64,000 bases of DNA. Origin: Candidatus Poribacteria bacterium (GTDB lineage Bacteria; Poribacteria; WGA-4E; PCPOR2b). Of this stretch, positions 52,744-61,169 are shown one piece after another (within the stretch, counting starts at the first letter, position 1; the number at the start of each line of letters is the position of its first letter). Where the stretch lies: positions 62,001-126,000 of the forward strand of contig JAJECO010000054.1 in assembly GCA_022822005.1 (NCBI GenBank), in the 5' to 3' direction. A model generated the notes under the pieces. It saw only the letters and a list, made by a program, of their open reading frames with translations, did not search any database and had not been told where the DNA came from. The position numbers and the translations under genes are program-made.

Positions 52744-55215
52744 CTACAACCCATGCCTGATACCAACAAGTATCTGTCGCCTGGGTCCAACAAGTATCCC
52801 TGAGCTTAGATTTGCTTCAGGTTGACCAGCGTTCGAGTGTAATCTTGACCCAATGTAGACTTTATCGAAGAGATTTTTACCTGTAATAAAAACCTTCCAT
52901 TGATCGAAGGCTTTGTAATCTACACTCGCACTGAAAATCGTGTAACTCGGAATTGGACCGGTATCGCCACGGTTAAAAGTCCGCTTTAGATTCTCGAAGT
53001 CCGTAAAAACCTCGTCAACAAATCGCATATCCGCTCGCATCCGCAGAGCATCGCCAATCTGTTTTGCCAATCCGACCGTTAGGGTGTGCCGCGGTGCATA
53101 GGGCAATTCGTTACCGGCGATGTTTACAGGTACATTTCCAGCAATGGTGGCAGATGTAACAATGCCTTTTTTAATCTCGGTTTGGAGATAGGTATAAGAA
53201 AGGTTAATGTCGGGTAGCAGCGGCACAAAGCGTGAAACTCCAAATCCCAATGCCGTTTCCAGACCGTAGGTGTCAGCCCTGCCCAAATTCCTAAATGCTG
53301 TGCCGCGTCCCGCTGCGACGATATCTGAGATTTTAATCAGGAATCCGGAGACTTCTAAGGTAAGTCCTGGTCTCCAAGATCGGAACCCAGCTTCCATGTT
53401 CCAGCTTTTTTCAGCTTCGAGGTCAAGTCCACCGGCATCAACGTTTTGTCCGAACTGAGTAATCTTCAATGCCCCACTCGATGGTGCGGTGTAGCCCCGG
53501 TGAATTCCTCCGAACAGATTAAAGCGGCCGAGCTGGTAGTTTGCACCGATGCCGGGCAACAGGACAGCAGATACTTTGTCTGAGAATATAGCACCGTATA
53601 ACCGATCAACTCGTTGTTGCTTAAACACCTCGAAACGAACGCCTGGCGTTACGGTCAGTTTTTCCCACTCGCGTTGCTCTTTGAGATATAGAGCGAGGGC
53701 GGTAGTCTCATAGTGATGGCTCTGTCCCACGATATTCACTGGGTCCTCTGGATCGTCTGGATTGCCGGTATAGTACACACCATCGCGTGCATCAGTGGCA
53801 TCGCCAACCTTTCTGTCATCAATAAAGCGTTCCCAATGAACACGGGCTCCCATTTCGGCATGGCCCTGAGATCCAGCAAGGTCGTGCTTGAAAGTATAGT
53901 TTTGCTCAGCCCCACCGACGTAAAAGGTCCGCAGGATACCAAAGTTGTCTATTCCGCCACCGATTCGGACCAAATGGCCGGTTTGGTAGTACGGCACCGG
54001 TGTCAAATCTCCTTTTACAAATGTCCTGGCGCGCACAAAGATGTCATTCTCACGCCACCACCGACGGTCAAACACGCTTGTATACACCGTCGTATTGCTT
54101 ACTAGATTCGTCGAGATTTTGTTTGTGTAGATGAGGTCGAGCGAAGTGCGCAGAATCTTAAAATTATCGTCCGATTTCGGATTGAAGTTTGGATCGGTCA
54201 GGAAGGAAAACTCTGTCAAACCGGTATAGGTCGCGTTGGAATTTTCAAAGTTGCCGTTTGCTTTGAGGTAAAGCGTCTTCTTTTGGTTCAGTCGGAACAA
54301 CGTCTTTACCGTTCCGTTCACTTGGTCGAACGTATTGTTATCCCGAAAACCATCGCCATGTTTGTAGAGTAGTTGAAGGTCGGAAGTGATATCCTTGGTG
54401 CCGAGACCGCGCCACTCCGAAAACGCACTGTAATACCCGTTATTGCCGACAGTCAACTGGTTCGTCAAGCCGTGAGTGCCATCCGGTTTGCGGGTGGTGT
54501 AGTTAATCACACCGCCCATTGTCTGGGGACCGAAGCGGAGGGCGGCACTCCCCTTGATGACCTCTACTGCGTCAATTCTATCTGATGGTGGGTTGTAGTA
54601 AGCGTTTGGATAGATATAGACCGCTGGTTGGATGGGTACACCGTCTTCGAGGATAAGGACGCGGGCACTCCGGCGCGGATTCAATCCACGGATACCGATG
54701 CTCAAACGTGAATTGCCGAATCCGTCGTCTGCATAACCGTTGATGCCGGGCATCAATTCGAGCAGCTCCTGTGTGCCGACGGGATGAATCAACTCAACGG
54801 TTTGTGGTTCCATCAGGGCGACGGTGCCGGTCAGTTTGTCGTTGACCTGTGACGATTCGCCGATAATTTCTATAGGAGCCAGTTCAAAGGGATGGCTTAA
54901 TAAGGCGATATCTAAAGTGTGTGTTGAATCGGGAGTTAGCTCAAGCATCTCGCTGTAGCTATCGTAACCGCTTAAACTAACCTCAATCTGTCTCTGCCCA
55001 AGGGTATCCAGAGTAAGGTGAAAGGTGCCATCTCGGGCTGTCGTTGTCTCTTGTAAACCCTGCTCCTCCGATTCAATTTTAACAGTGGCACCCGAAAGGG
55101 GTTGTTCTGTCTCTTTATCAACGACTTTGCCACGAATCTCAATTGAACTGATGCATAGATTAGGCATACCCAAAAGAAGATTTAATGAGATCACAATTCC
55201 TAAAAATTGACGCAT
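52744..55215 (-). CDS. TonB-dependent receptor, FecA-type
   Basis: This 823-aa outer-membrane receptor starts with a signal peptide. A carboxypeptidase-regulatory domain follows (EIRGKVVDKETEQPLSGATV and TARDGTFHLTLD). The plug has ELLELMPGINGYADDGFGNSRLSIGIRGLNPRRSARVLILEDGVPI, read in parts, and AVEVIKGSAALRFGPQTMGGVINYTTR. The barrel resembles the ferric-citrate receptor FecA (VFDRRWWRENDIFVRA) and ends GILVGPRRQILVGIRHGL. FecA in enteric bacteria also signals through FecR/FecI, but no such genes or N-terminal signalling domain are present here. It follows a small lipoprotein gene by 20 nt under a Fur-like promoter. Confidence 0.92.
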   Translation of the reverse strand: MRQFLGIVISLNLLLGMPNLCISSIEIRGKVVDKETEQPLSGATVKIESEEQGLQETTTARDGTFHLTLDTLGQRQIEVSLSGYDSYSEMLELTPDSTHTLDIALLSHPFELAPIEIIGESSQVNDKLTGTVALMEPQTVELIHPVGTQELLELMPGINGYADDGFGNSRLSIGIRGLNPRRSARVLILEDGVPIQPAVYIYPNAYYNPPSDRIDAVEVIKGSAALRFGPQTMGGVINYTTRKPDGTHGLTNQLTVGNNGYYSAFSEWRGLGTKDITSDLQLLYKHGDGFRDNNTFDQVNGTVKTLFRLNQKKTLYLKANGNFENSNATYTGLTEFSFLTDPNFNPKSDDNFKILRTSLDLIYTNKISTNLVSNTTVYTSVFDRRWWRENDIFVRARTFVKGDLTPVPYYQTGHLVRIGGGIDNFGILRTFYVGGAEQNYTFKHDLAGSQGHAEMGARVHWERFIDDRKVGDATDARDGVYYTGNPDDPEDPVNIVGQSHHYETTALALYLKEQREWEKLTVTPGVRFEVFKQQRVDRLYGAIFSDKVSAVLLPGIGANYQLGRFNLFGGIHRGYTAPSSGALKITQFGQNVDAGGLDLEAEKSWNMEAGFRSWRPGLTLEVSGFLIKISDIVAAGRGTAFRNLGRADTYGLETALGFGVSRFVPLLPDINLSYTYLQTEIKKGIVTSATIAGNVPVNIAGNELPYAPRHTLTVGLAKQIGDALRMRADMRFVDEVFTDFENLKRTFNRGDTGPIPSYTIFSASVDYKAFDQWKVFITGKNLFDKVYIGSRLHSNAGQPEANLSSGILVGPRRQILVGIRHGL

Positions 55216-55235
55216 AGATTCTCTTCCCTACACTT

Positions 55236-55484
55236 TCAGAAAAGTTTTGGATTGGTACGTTTGCCGCGGTTGTCACCAACTTTACCATTTTGCTCGGCGT
55301 TGACCGCTTTTTGCGCGTTACCGGCTTCACTCGCAGGGAGTTTTGCCCTGCCATAACTACCGCCCTCGTCACCGGCCGCCTGTGGGGCGAGTAAAGGATC
55401 ACTCTCACAGCCAGACAATATCAGGCCAATGATCAAAACAGTTGCCAACAACAAGCTGCTAAATTGGATAGGGGTTAATTTCAT
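55236..55484 (-). CDS. Small lipoprotein at the head of the FecA operon
   Basis: This 82-aa lipoprotein has its lipobox at LILSGC. It is followed by a short polar chain rich in Gly, Ala, Asn and charged residues (QKAVNAEQNGKVGDNRGKR), without a recognisable domain. AAGGAT lies at good distance before the ATG. It is 20 nt upstream of the receptor and probably acts with it; the function is unknown. Confidence 0.72.
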   Translation of the reverse strand: MKLTPIQFSSLLLATVLIIGLILSGCESDPLLAPQAAGDEGGSYGRAKLPASEAGNAQKAVNAEQNGKVGDNRGKRTNPKLF

Positions 55485-55669
55485 TATCTAAATCCTTATC
55501 AATATGGGCTAACAAAATGCTCATGCGTGCCAAAGATGTGCTCCAGTCTATAATTGCTGTAAGAAAGATATAAGGCGGACGGCATCTGTCCTGCTTTACG
55601 TGAACTGAATTTCCTTGACAATCGCAAATCGAGTGACTTATTCTTATAAATGCAGAAAGGGCGATGGGC

Positions 55670-55767
55670 GCAAAAAAAGCCCCAATACATCAAGTCGATA
55701 GAGATATGGGAGATAGCTAACAATTGGCCGTTGGGAGCTGTCCCTTTTTCTATCGTTCGCCTTTTCT
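55670..55767 (-). ncRNA. Conserved iron-locus leader or small RNA, copy 2
   Basis: This is the near-identical partner of 45390-45486, starting 27 nt downstream of the Fur-like core and ending GGGGC with TTTTTTT. Weak similarity continues for about 30 nt beyond the T-run (GCG, CGC, TTTCTGCA). The 98-nt core is therefore the conserved part of a longer ancestral duplication. It precedes the lipoprotein-FecA operon by about 190 nt. Confidence 0.5.
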
Positions 55768-55794
55768 GTTATTCAACCTTCGATTTAATAAAAA

Positions 55795-55821
55795 TGAGTC
55801 TCAGTCTCAATAGGTATTCAA
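55795..55821 (-). promoter_or_regulatory. Putative Fur-type operator and promoter of the FecA operon
   Basis: On the minus strand TTGAAT (55821-55816), 12 nt, then TGAGACTCA (55803-55795), with an overlapping extra ATTGAGACTGA half-site. The wider GAGACTGAGACTCATTTTT matches the 19-bp Fur consensus at 13 positions. AATAAAATTG just upstream is shared with the heme promoter. Confidence 0.62.
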
Positions 55822-55962
55822 TTTTATTAAGCGATACTTACCGCGGTAACGAATACTTGCTTAACTACTTCATGAGTTGATTTGACGAAAGTCGGTTTGG
55901 CTTTCATTTTTATGTGCTTTGCCTATCCGTTTGGATTTGTAAATCCAAGTGAGTCATATGCC

Positions 55963-56319
55963 CTAGTGCACCCTGAACGGTCCACCTTCTGGCTCCTCTT
56001 CGAGGTCGGGACGAGCAGAGTCGAGGAATACCTCATGGAGTTCCAGCTTGTTTGACTGCGTGAACGCTTCTTGGGGCAGTGTTCCTGATTGGGCGTGCCC
56101 CTTGCGAAATTCCTCCGATTCGACCCAGTTTTCAAAGTCTTTTCGTGATTCCCAAAGCGTGAACACAACGTAAGGATCATCGTCATTGACCGGACGCAAC
56201 ACTTGGTTGGAAATGAAGCCGGGCATCCCGTCAATGAGTCGAGCGCGGTTGCGGAAACGTTCCTCAAAGGCGTCTCGATATTCGGACGCGACGTAGATTC
56301 GATTTGCGACAGTGATCAC
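55963..56319 (-). CDS. Heme-degrading monooxygenase, IsdG/HmoA-like
   Basis: This 118-aa ABM-fold protein retains the three residues of IsdG-type heme oxygenases: Asn6 (TVANRIYVA), Trp65 (DFENWVESEEF) and His75 (RKGHAQSG). Trp to His spacing is ten, as in IsdG (67 to 77). These enzymes open the heme ring and release iron in the cytosol. The GTG start at 56319 overlaps the TGA stop of the Rieske gene (GTGA), so the two are translationally coupled. The C-terminal tail LDSARPDLEEEPEGGPF is longer than usual. It would act on heme brought in by HmuTUV, giving iron for the bacterioferritin encoded divergently. Confidence 0.85.
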   Translation of the reverse strand: MITVANRIYVASEYRDAFEERFRNRARLIDGMPGFISNQVLRPVNDDDPYVVFTLWESRKDFENWVESEEFRKGHAQSGTLPQEAFTQSNKLELHEVFLDSARPDLEEEPEGGPFRVH

Positions 56320-56735
56320 GGTTTTGACCTCCGTTCTGCTTTCGTGTGATAAACGCGGATGGGGTTATGTTGGATTGGCTGACTGGGTGAATTGATATCG
56401 ACAAGAATATGTTCCCCGTCAACCTTCACGGGATAGGTTGCAATCCCACATTTCCCGGGCCAGATACATTTGCCCGTTTTGACATCGAACTTCCATTGAT
56501 GGATCGGGCAGACGATAACATCATTTTCTAACTGGCCCGCGTGTAAAATTCCGCCGACATGGGGACAGATGTTGTTCACGGCGTAGAACTTTCCATTGAC
56601 GTTGTGGATACCGATGAAGTTACCTTCCAACTTTGCGCTGATGCCGTTGCCGGGACTCACCTCATCTGTCTTGGCTGCTTTTATGAAGCGAGGGACTCCC
56701 GGATTTCGTTGTAATTCTTGAACTTGTAAAGCCAT
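56316..56735 (-). CDS. Rieske [2Fe-2S] domain protein
   Basis: This 139-aa soluble Rieske ferredoxin-like protein has cluster ligands Cys57-x-His59 (ICPHVGG) and Cys76-x-x-His79 (VCPIHQWKFDV). No signal peptide is present. GAGGAGG lies just before ATG 56735. Rieske ferredoxins pass electrons to oxygenases, and the 4-nt overlap with the IsdG-like gene suggests that it supplies electrons for heme opening, a job done by other reductases in known systems. The C-terminus has a charged extension (HTKAERRSKP). Confidence 0.9.
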   Translation of the reverse strand: MALQVQELQRNPGVPRFIKAAKTDEVSPGNGISAKLEGNFIGIHNVNGKFYAVNNICPHVGGILHAGQLENDVIVCPIHQWKFDVKTGKCIWPGKCGIATYPVKVDGEHILVDINSPSQPIQHNPIRVYHTKAERRSKP

Positions 56736-56886
56736 AAGCCTCCTCTAATTGGCTCATATCAAAAACAGGGGCAAAGCTGCTGAGGGGACCCCGAGTTATT
56801 AGTTGGGTCAACCCTTCACTTTTCCGCAGCGTTATTATGTACGGTTTCGATTGACTCTAACTCATTTTAAATAAAAGGAAAAAACA

Positions 56887-57375
56887 ATGAACGGACATCC
56901 TGAAATTATCGAAGTACTCAACGAAGTTTTAACTGCTGAACTTACCGCCATCAATCAATATTTTGCCCATTCCGAAATCTGCGAGAATTGGGGATATGAG
57001 CGGCTCCATCAAGCGATACGCGAACACGCTATCGGGGAGATGAAACATGCCGAAGAGCTTATCGCTCGTGTGCTCTATCTGAATGCGATGCCCAACATGG
57101 CACGCTATTTTGAGATTAAGATCGGAGCGAATGTCCAAGAGATGATGGACAATGACCTCGCCCTTGAGACAGAAGCGGTCGAACGGCTCAATGAATTTAT
57201 CCAACTTGCCCATACCCACAAAGACTTTGGTTCGGAAGAGCTTCTTGAGCGTATCCTCAAAGATGAGGAAGAGCATATTGACTGGATAGAGGCTCAAATC
57301 GACCAGATTAACCAAGTGGGTATCCAAAACTATCTCGCACGACAGATTATTGCTGAAGAAGAAGCGGGAGCGTAA
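56887..57375 (+). CDS. bfr: Bacterioferritin
   Basis: This 162-aa ferritin-like protein stores iron in a 24-mer shell. All ferroxidase residues are in place: Glu18, Glu51, His54, Glu94, Glu127 and His130. The heme-ligating Met52 is present (GEMKHAEE). Length and the helix arrangement are standard. AAAGGA lies eight nucleotides before the ATG. It is divergent from the Rieske-IsdG pair, with about 150 bp between; GATTGACTCTAACTCATTTT in that gap is only a loose match to the Fur-like sites elsewhere in the window. It converges tightly (16 nt) with the DHOR gene. Confidence 0.96.
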   Translation: MNGHPEIIEVLNEVLTAELTAINQYFAHSEICENWGYERLHQAIREHAIGEMKHAEELIARVLYLNAMPNMARYFEIKIGANVQEMMDNDLALETEAVERLNEFIQLAHTHKDFGSEELLERILKDEEEHIDWIEAQIDQINQVGIQNYLARQIIAEEEAGA

Positions 57376-57391
57376 CTTGCTTCCCTATACG

Positions 57392-58792
57392 CTACAACGA
57401 TTCCAGAAAAGCGATGAGCGCGTTTCTGTCGCTTGCGGACATCCCCTGAACTGCATCACGCGATTGCTCTGCTTCTCCACCGTGCCACAAAACTGCTTCC
57501 AGTAACCCTCTCGCCCGACCATCGTGGAGGAAGTTGGTGTGCCCGTTGACCACTTTGACTAATCCGATACCCCATAAGGGCGGTGTGCGCCATTCCGACC
57601 CGCTCGCCCGAAAATCGGGGCGGTTGTCTGCTAACCCCGGACCCATATCGTGTAACAGCAGGTCGGTGTAGGGGTGAATTGTCTGATTGGAAACCTCTGG
57701 GACGTCGGATAACGTTCCTGTCTCTAATGTTGGGATATGACAACCGGAACACCCCGCACTTTCAAAGAGTTCCTCGCCACGTTGAACAATCGGATCATCA
57801 AGGTAACGACGAGCAGGAACCGCGAGGGTTTGGACGTAAAATGTCACTACATCCAAAATTTCATCGCTGAGTTCTGGATCATCGCTCCGCCCATCATATT
57901 GTGATTGTCCATCCGAACTCTCTCTCGGCAACAGCGAGGTTGTCACACCCATGTCGTCGTGGTAGGCGGAAGCGACCTGTTGAATCAGTGTCGGCTGGTT
58001 CGCCTTCCACCCGAATCGACCGAGGCTCAGTCCATTTTTCTGGACATCCCAGACATAATTTGGTTTTCCTGAAATCCCATCATCATCCTGATCGTCTTCG
58101 TCCGCCAAGGTGAGGATAGTCGCTTCGGGTACAGCTTCAAGTAGTCCTAATCCGAACACAACGGGTGCGACGCGGGGCGAGATTTCAACGTCATCGGGTA
58201 ACGGTTGATACGCATTTTCAATTTTGTAACTCGGGGTGCGGAGATGCACCTTCACTCCATCACTTGTTATGAATTCGCCTTCGGTATAATTGATTGTTAC
58301 CGTTCCCTCTGGGGGTACGCCGAAGATTGCACGGTTATTGAGTTGCGTCCCAAAACCGGGGACTGGCACAGGTCCGTGTGTGCCGTCACTATTTGGGTTT
58401 GGAAGACTCACGCGGAAAAGCATTGATGTGAACTTTTCGCCCGATGTCGGTGCGCGTCCCCGCCCATCTCGCGCATGACAGTTGATACAGGCAATATTAT
58501 TGTAAACTGGACCGAGACCCGGGTTGAGCTCCGCCGGGACGGTGACAAAAACGGCTTCAAACTCGACATCGCCTTCGAGGTGCTTTGCTAACCCATCTGC
58601 CGAAAGGTTTGGCGCGGGTGTCGAAAACGCATGGCTTGTTGCGTCAAAGACGGTCGTCTCACCGCCAGAAAACTTCTTAACAGAAACATCCATCTTCTCA
58701 GGATCGGTTGGGTCACCCGAATCACAAGCGGCGATTGGGGTACAGAGTAAGGCTATAAGAAATAGAACGTATGAGGGGTGATTTGATTTCAT
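57392..58792 (-). CDS. Di-heme oxidoreductase (DHOR / DUF1111) lipoprotein
   Basis: This 466-aa exported cytochrome-c-type protein has a lipobox ending PIAAC and two heme-attachment sites: CINCH (with HARDGRGRAPTSG after it) and CSGCHIP. The C-terminal region has RTPPLWGIGLV and NFLHDGRARGLLEAVLWHGGEA, standard for the DHOR group related to di-heme peroxidases. DHOR genes often accompany imelysin genes in iron-regulated clusters; here the imelysin gene is about 1.2 kb upstream. ATG 58792 follows the Nudix stop codon by four nucleotides, and a longer in-frame start at 58819 lies inside that gene. The likely role is electron transfer or iron oxidation in the periplasm. Confidence 0.9.
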   Translation of the reverse strand: MKSNHPSYVLFLIALLCTPIAACDSGDPTDPEKMDVSVKKFSGGETTVFDATSHAFSTPAPNLSADGLAKHLEGDVEFEAVFVTVPAELNPGLGPVYNNIACINCHARDGRGRAPTSGEKFTSMLFRVSLPNPNSDGTHGPVPVPGFGTQLNNRAIFGVPPEGTVTINYTEGEFITSDGVKVHLRTPSYKIENAYQPLPDDVEISPRVAPVVFGLGLLEAVPEATILTLADEDDQDDDGISGKPNYVWDVQKNGLSLGRFGWKANQPTLIQQVASAYHDDMGVTTSLLPRESSDGQSQYDGRSDDPELSDEILDVVTFYVQTLAVPARRYLDDPIVQRGEELFESAGCSGCHIPTLETGTLSDVPEVSNQTIHPYTDLLLHDMGPGLADNRPDFRASGSEWRTPPLWGIGLVKVVNGHTNFLHDGRARGLLEAVLWHGGEAEQSRDAVQGMSASDRNALIAFLESL

Positions 58793-58796
58793 GGTT

Positions 58797-59384
58797 TCAA
58801 ACGTCATTTTTGGCTTCACGCATTCTCTCCGCCAACTGGTATAATTCCGCTAACTCAAACCGATTTATGTCCCGAAAGCGTTGAACGGCTTCTTCAGTAG
58901 GGATGAATTCGACGCTTGCTACCTGTTCGCCGCCCTCAGGGTTTTCGGGGTCCCCGATGATTTCCACCGCTCCGTAGCCCACAAGCCGATAGAATTCGGG
59001 GTGCGGCAGATGCGGACGATAGGGTTTCGGGGCGGTCGAGAAGCAGCGCCAAGCGCCGAGTGGTTCAAAGGTTATCAGACGCGCGCCGGCTTCTTCAATC
59101 AGCTCACGATTGATTGCGTCCGAATAGCTTTCGCCCGGCTCCAACGTGCCGCCCGGCACCTCCCATTCCCCCGTTTGTAAGCGGAGCACTAACCACCGAT
59201 CCCCTTTGAACGGAACGAGGTTGACGTTACTGATTAAGTTCAGGGGCGGCATTTCGCTGAGGGGTTCAAACGTGCAGGTTACAGTTCCCCAACGGGTGTC
59301 TGCAAACAGATTTGGAAAGTTGCTCTGAATCCCGATCTTATCGGGGGCGTTTGTCGATATCAATTGTTCCCCTGTTGATTTCAT
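58797..59384 (-). CDS. Nudix hydrolase
   Basis: This 195-aa protein has a perfect Nudix box (G-x5-E-x7-R-E-x-x-E-E-x-G): GTLEPGESYSDAINRELIEEAG, around residues 79-100. It hydrolyses a nucleoside-diphosphate-linked compound; the N-terminal 60 residues, including NLISNVNLVPFKGDRW, give the usual strand order. Its ATG overlaps the stop of the preceding lipoprotein gene (ATGA), and it is followed four nucleotides later by the DHOR gene. Why a Nudix enzyme sits between two exported proteins is unclear. Confidence 0.9.
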   Translation of the reverse strand: MKSTGEQLISTNAPDKIGIQSNFPNLFADTRWGTVTCTFEPLSEMPPLNLISNVNLVPFKGDRWLVLRLQTGEWEVPGGTLEPGESYSDAINRELIEEAGARLITFEPLGAWRCFSTAPKPYRPHLPHPEFYRLVGYGAVEIIGDPENPEGGEQVASVEFIPTEEAVQRFRDINRFELAELYQLAERMREAKNDV

Positions 59385-59902
59385 TGCAGTTCCCAGACCT
59401 GCACGTCATGCCACGGCAGATCAAAGGGATACTCACCATACTCAAGCAACGCCAATCCGTTTTCATCCGTCCTGACGACAAGGTGAAGTTGATGCGGTGT
59501 AACACTGGTATCCACACGCTCAAGTAACAGAAATTGTGTACCGTCGTCGACTGTTATGTTTACCCTTGTCCACGAGATGTCTCCACCGTCTATGTATGTT
59601 CCCTCCGACAGTAAAATCTGGTGCGGTGTTTCTGGCGGCAAGGTGAAACTTTCGCCGATGACATAAGTTGACTTGAGGTTAGTACGCGATACGAGTACCC
59701 ACGTTCCGGGTATAGGCACCTCAACGCCGTTCTGATCGACAACCCAAACGTGATCGCGTTCCTCCAGTGGGGTTGAGGTCTCTGTTTCAGGACTTCCCGG
59801 CAGTAGAAGTTGCCCAATCTGATCACAGGCGGGAAGCCCCACAACCATAGCCAATACAAACAGGAGTTTTGTGATTGTCCCGATATGAATATTGAATTTC
59901 AT
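59381..59902 (-). CDS. Lipoprotein with a leader shared with the binding-protein array
   Basis: This 173-aa lipoprotein (Cys26 in LPAC) has a mature start DQIGQLLLPGSPE, nearly the same as the binding proteins at 17.7-27 kb. The rest of the protein (HVWVVDQNGVEVPIPGTWVLV, ITVDDGTQFLLLERVDTS) is unrelated to them and has no recognised family; it is beta-rich. The signal peptide plus first mature residues seem to have been exchanged between unrelated genes. It overlaps the Nudix gene by 4 nt, forming a lipoprotein-Nudix-DHOR operon. Confidence 0.75.
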   Translation of the reverse strand: MKFNIHIGTITKLLFVLAMVVGLPACDQIGQLLLPGSPETETSTPLEERDHVWVVDQNGVEVPIPGTWVLVSRTNLKSTYVIGESFTLPPETPHQILLSEGTYIDGGDISWTRVNITVDDGTQFLLLERVDTSVTPHQLHLVVRTDENGLALLEYGEYPFDLPWHDVQVWELQ

Positions 59903-60008
59903 TGTCTTTATGGATCAATTGATGAATCGTGCAAAGAAACCGAGTTTTTATCGCGTGAGGGCGGGGCAACCCCGCCCCTACGATTTCTCTGTTATGTGCT
60001 AGCCTACG

Positions 60009-61139
60009 TTACTCGAAACTGCTGTCTAACACCAATTTCAAGATGTCGTTCTCCAGTGTCTGCTGGACTGTGCTGACCGCATCAATGGCTGCTTGGACAG
60101 CAGCCCGTTGAGCAGTGATTGAGTCGCGGAAGGGATCCGGAATCGCACCGATGGTGTCGATGGCGGTCTGGACTTCGGTTTGGAATCTCGCGTCTAAGGC
60201 GGCATCCGCCCCGTTTACAAATTCGTTAAGTCCCTGACCATCTGCGGTGAACTTGCCCATGTAGACGTTTTGGATACCACGAATATTGTCTTGGAAGTCA
60301 CTAATCGAGTTAAAGCTAAACTGTGACTCAACAAGGGTTGTGTCCTTCTCATTGAACGGGTCGGAGATTTTACCGTTGGCGACTTCATCGGCGATGACAA
60401 TCATACCGTTGACCATCTCTTGCATTGCGTCTTTCTGTGATTGGTAAATAGTGCTGGTGTCACCGGCGTTGGCGACCTCTCCGGCATAATTTTCGCCTGA
60501 CGGAGCCCATGCGTTAGCCAGTTGAGCAGTTTTTGCTTTCAGATTCTCCGTTGTTGCGGTGAGGTATTCCAATTCGCGGGGCGTAATATCCTCAGCTTTT
60601 CGCTGGTTGCCCTCGCGGAAGAGGAGATACTCGATGGTATGGAAACCTTTCAATGTGTCTTCAAGTGCGTCGATTGAGGCTTCGGTCAACGTTTGTCCGC
60701 TGCCAAGTACCCCGTCAAGATCAACCCGATTGACGGGCCAGCTATCGAGCGCTGGGTCAAGACCCTGCGTATCGACGGGACCGAACAGAAATGCCTCGCT
60801 CTGTTCCCACGGTCTCCGCGTGGCTTTCCATGCGTTCTGTGCCAGTTCCAAATGGGCTTGATTGGGAGCCGCGTTCAACGCCTGTACAGCGCCTAATAGC
60901 TCACCTGCTTTGTTGTCCAAGTCGGTGTAGGTGGCAAGTACGACTTTGTTAGCGAAGTCGTTCAAGGTGGTGCTTGCATCAAACGCTTCAGCTTCTCCAG
61001 CGGCAGTAGTGATAGCATCGTCATCATCGTCGTCGCTGCCACAACCGGTGAGGCTGCAACCGATGAAGAAAATTGATAGGACCAGAAGCACCGATAGGGT
61101 ACAGCAAAAGAGTTTTGTTAAATACTGATTGAATCTCAT
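60009..61139 (-). CDS. Imelysin-family iron-regulated lipoprotein
   Basis: This 376-aa lipoprotein (SLTGC followed by the acidic GSDDDDDD) has an imelysin (peptidase M75/IrpA/EfeO-like) domain. The family GxHxxE motif is in KGFHTIEYLLFREG. NAWKATRRPWEQSEAFLFGPVDTQGLDP and WPVNRVDLDGVLG are the other typical segments. Imelysin proteins are iron-regulated surface proteins thought to take part in iron uptake. AAGGAG lies at good spacing before the ATG. It follows the porin gene by 30 nt, and both lie under the Fur-like site at 62438-62446. Confidence 0.92.
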   Translation of the reverse strand: MRFNQYLTKLFCCTLSVLLVLSIFFIGCSLTGCGSDDDDDDAITTAAGEAEAFDASTTLNDFANKVVLATYTDLDNKAGELLGAVQALNAAPNQAHLELAQNAWKATRRPWEQSEAFLFGPVDTQGLDPALDSWPVNRVDLDGVLGSGQTLTEASIDALEDTLKGFHTIEYLLFREGNQRKAEDITPRELEYLTATTENLKAKTAQLANAWAPSGENYAGEVANAGDTSTIYQSQKDAMQEMVNGMIVIADEVANGKISDPFNEKDTTLVESQFSFNSISDFQDNIRGIQNVYMGKFTADGQGLNEFVNGADAALDARFQTEVQTAIDTIGAIPDPFRDSITAQRAAVQAAIDAVSTVQQTLENDILKLVLDSSFE

Positions 61140-61169
61140 AGGATTTCTCCTTTTTGATTTGCAGTTAAA

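Noticed and set aside
55499-55723. 74-codon minus-strand frame overlapping the conserved leader of the FecA operon
   Set aside because: The frame is not kept in the copy at 45390 because of the A-run length difference, and no ribosome site precedes it.
56740-56886. Fur box in front of bacterioferritin
   Set aside because: GATTGACTCTAACTCATTTT only loosely resembles the other operators and lacks the palindromic TGAGACTCA core.
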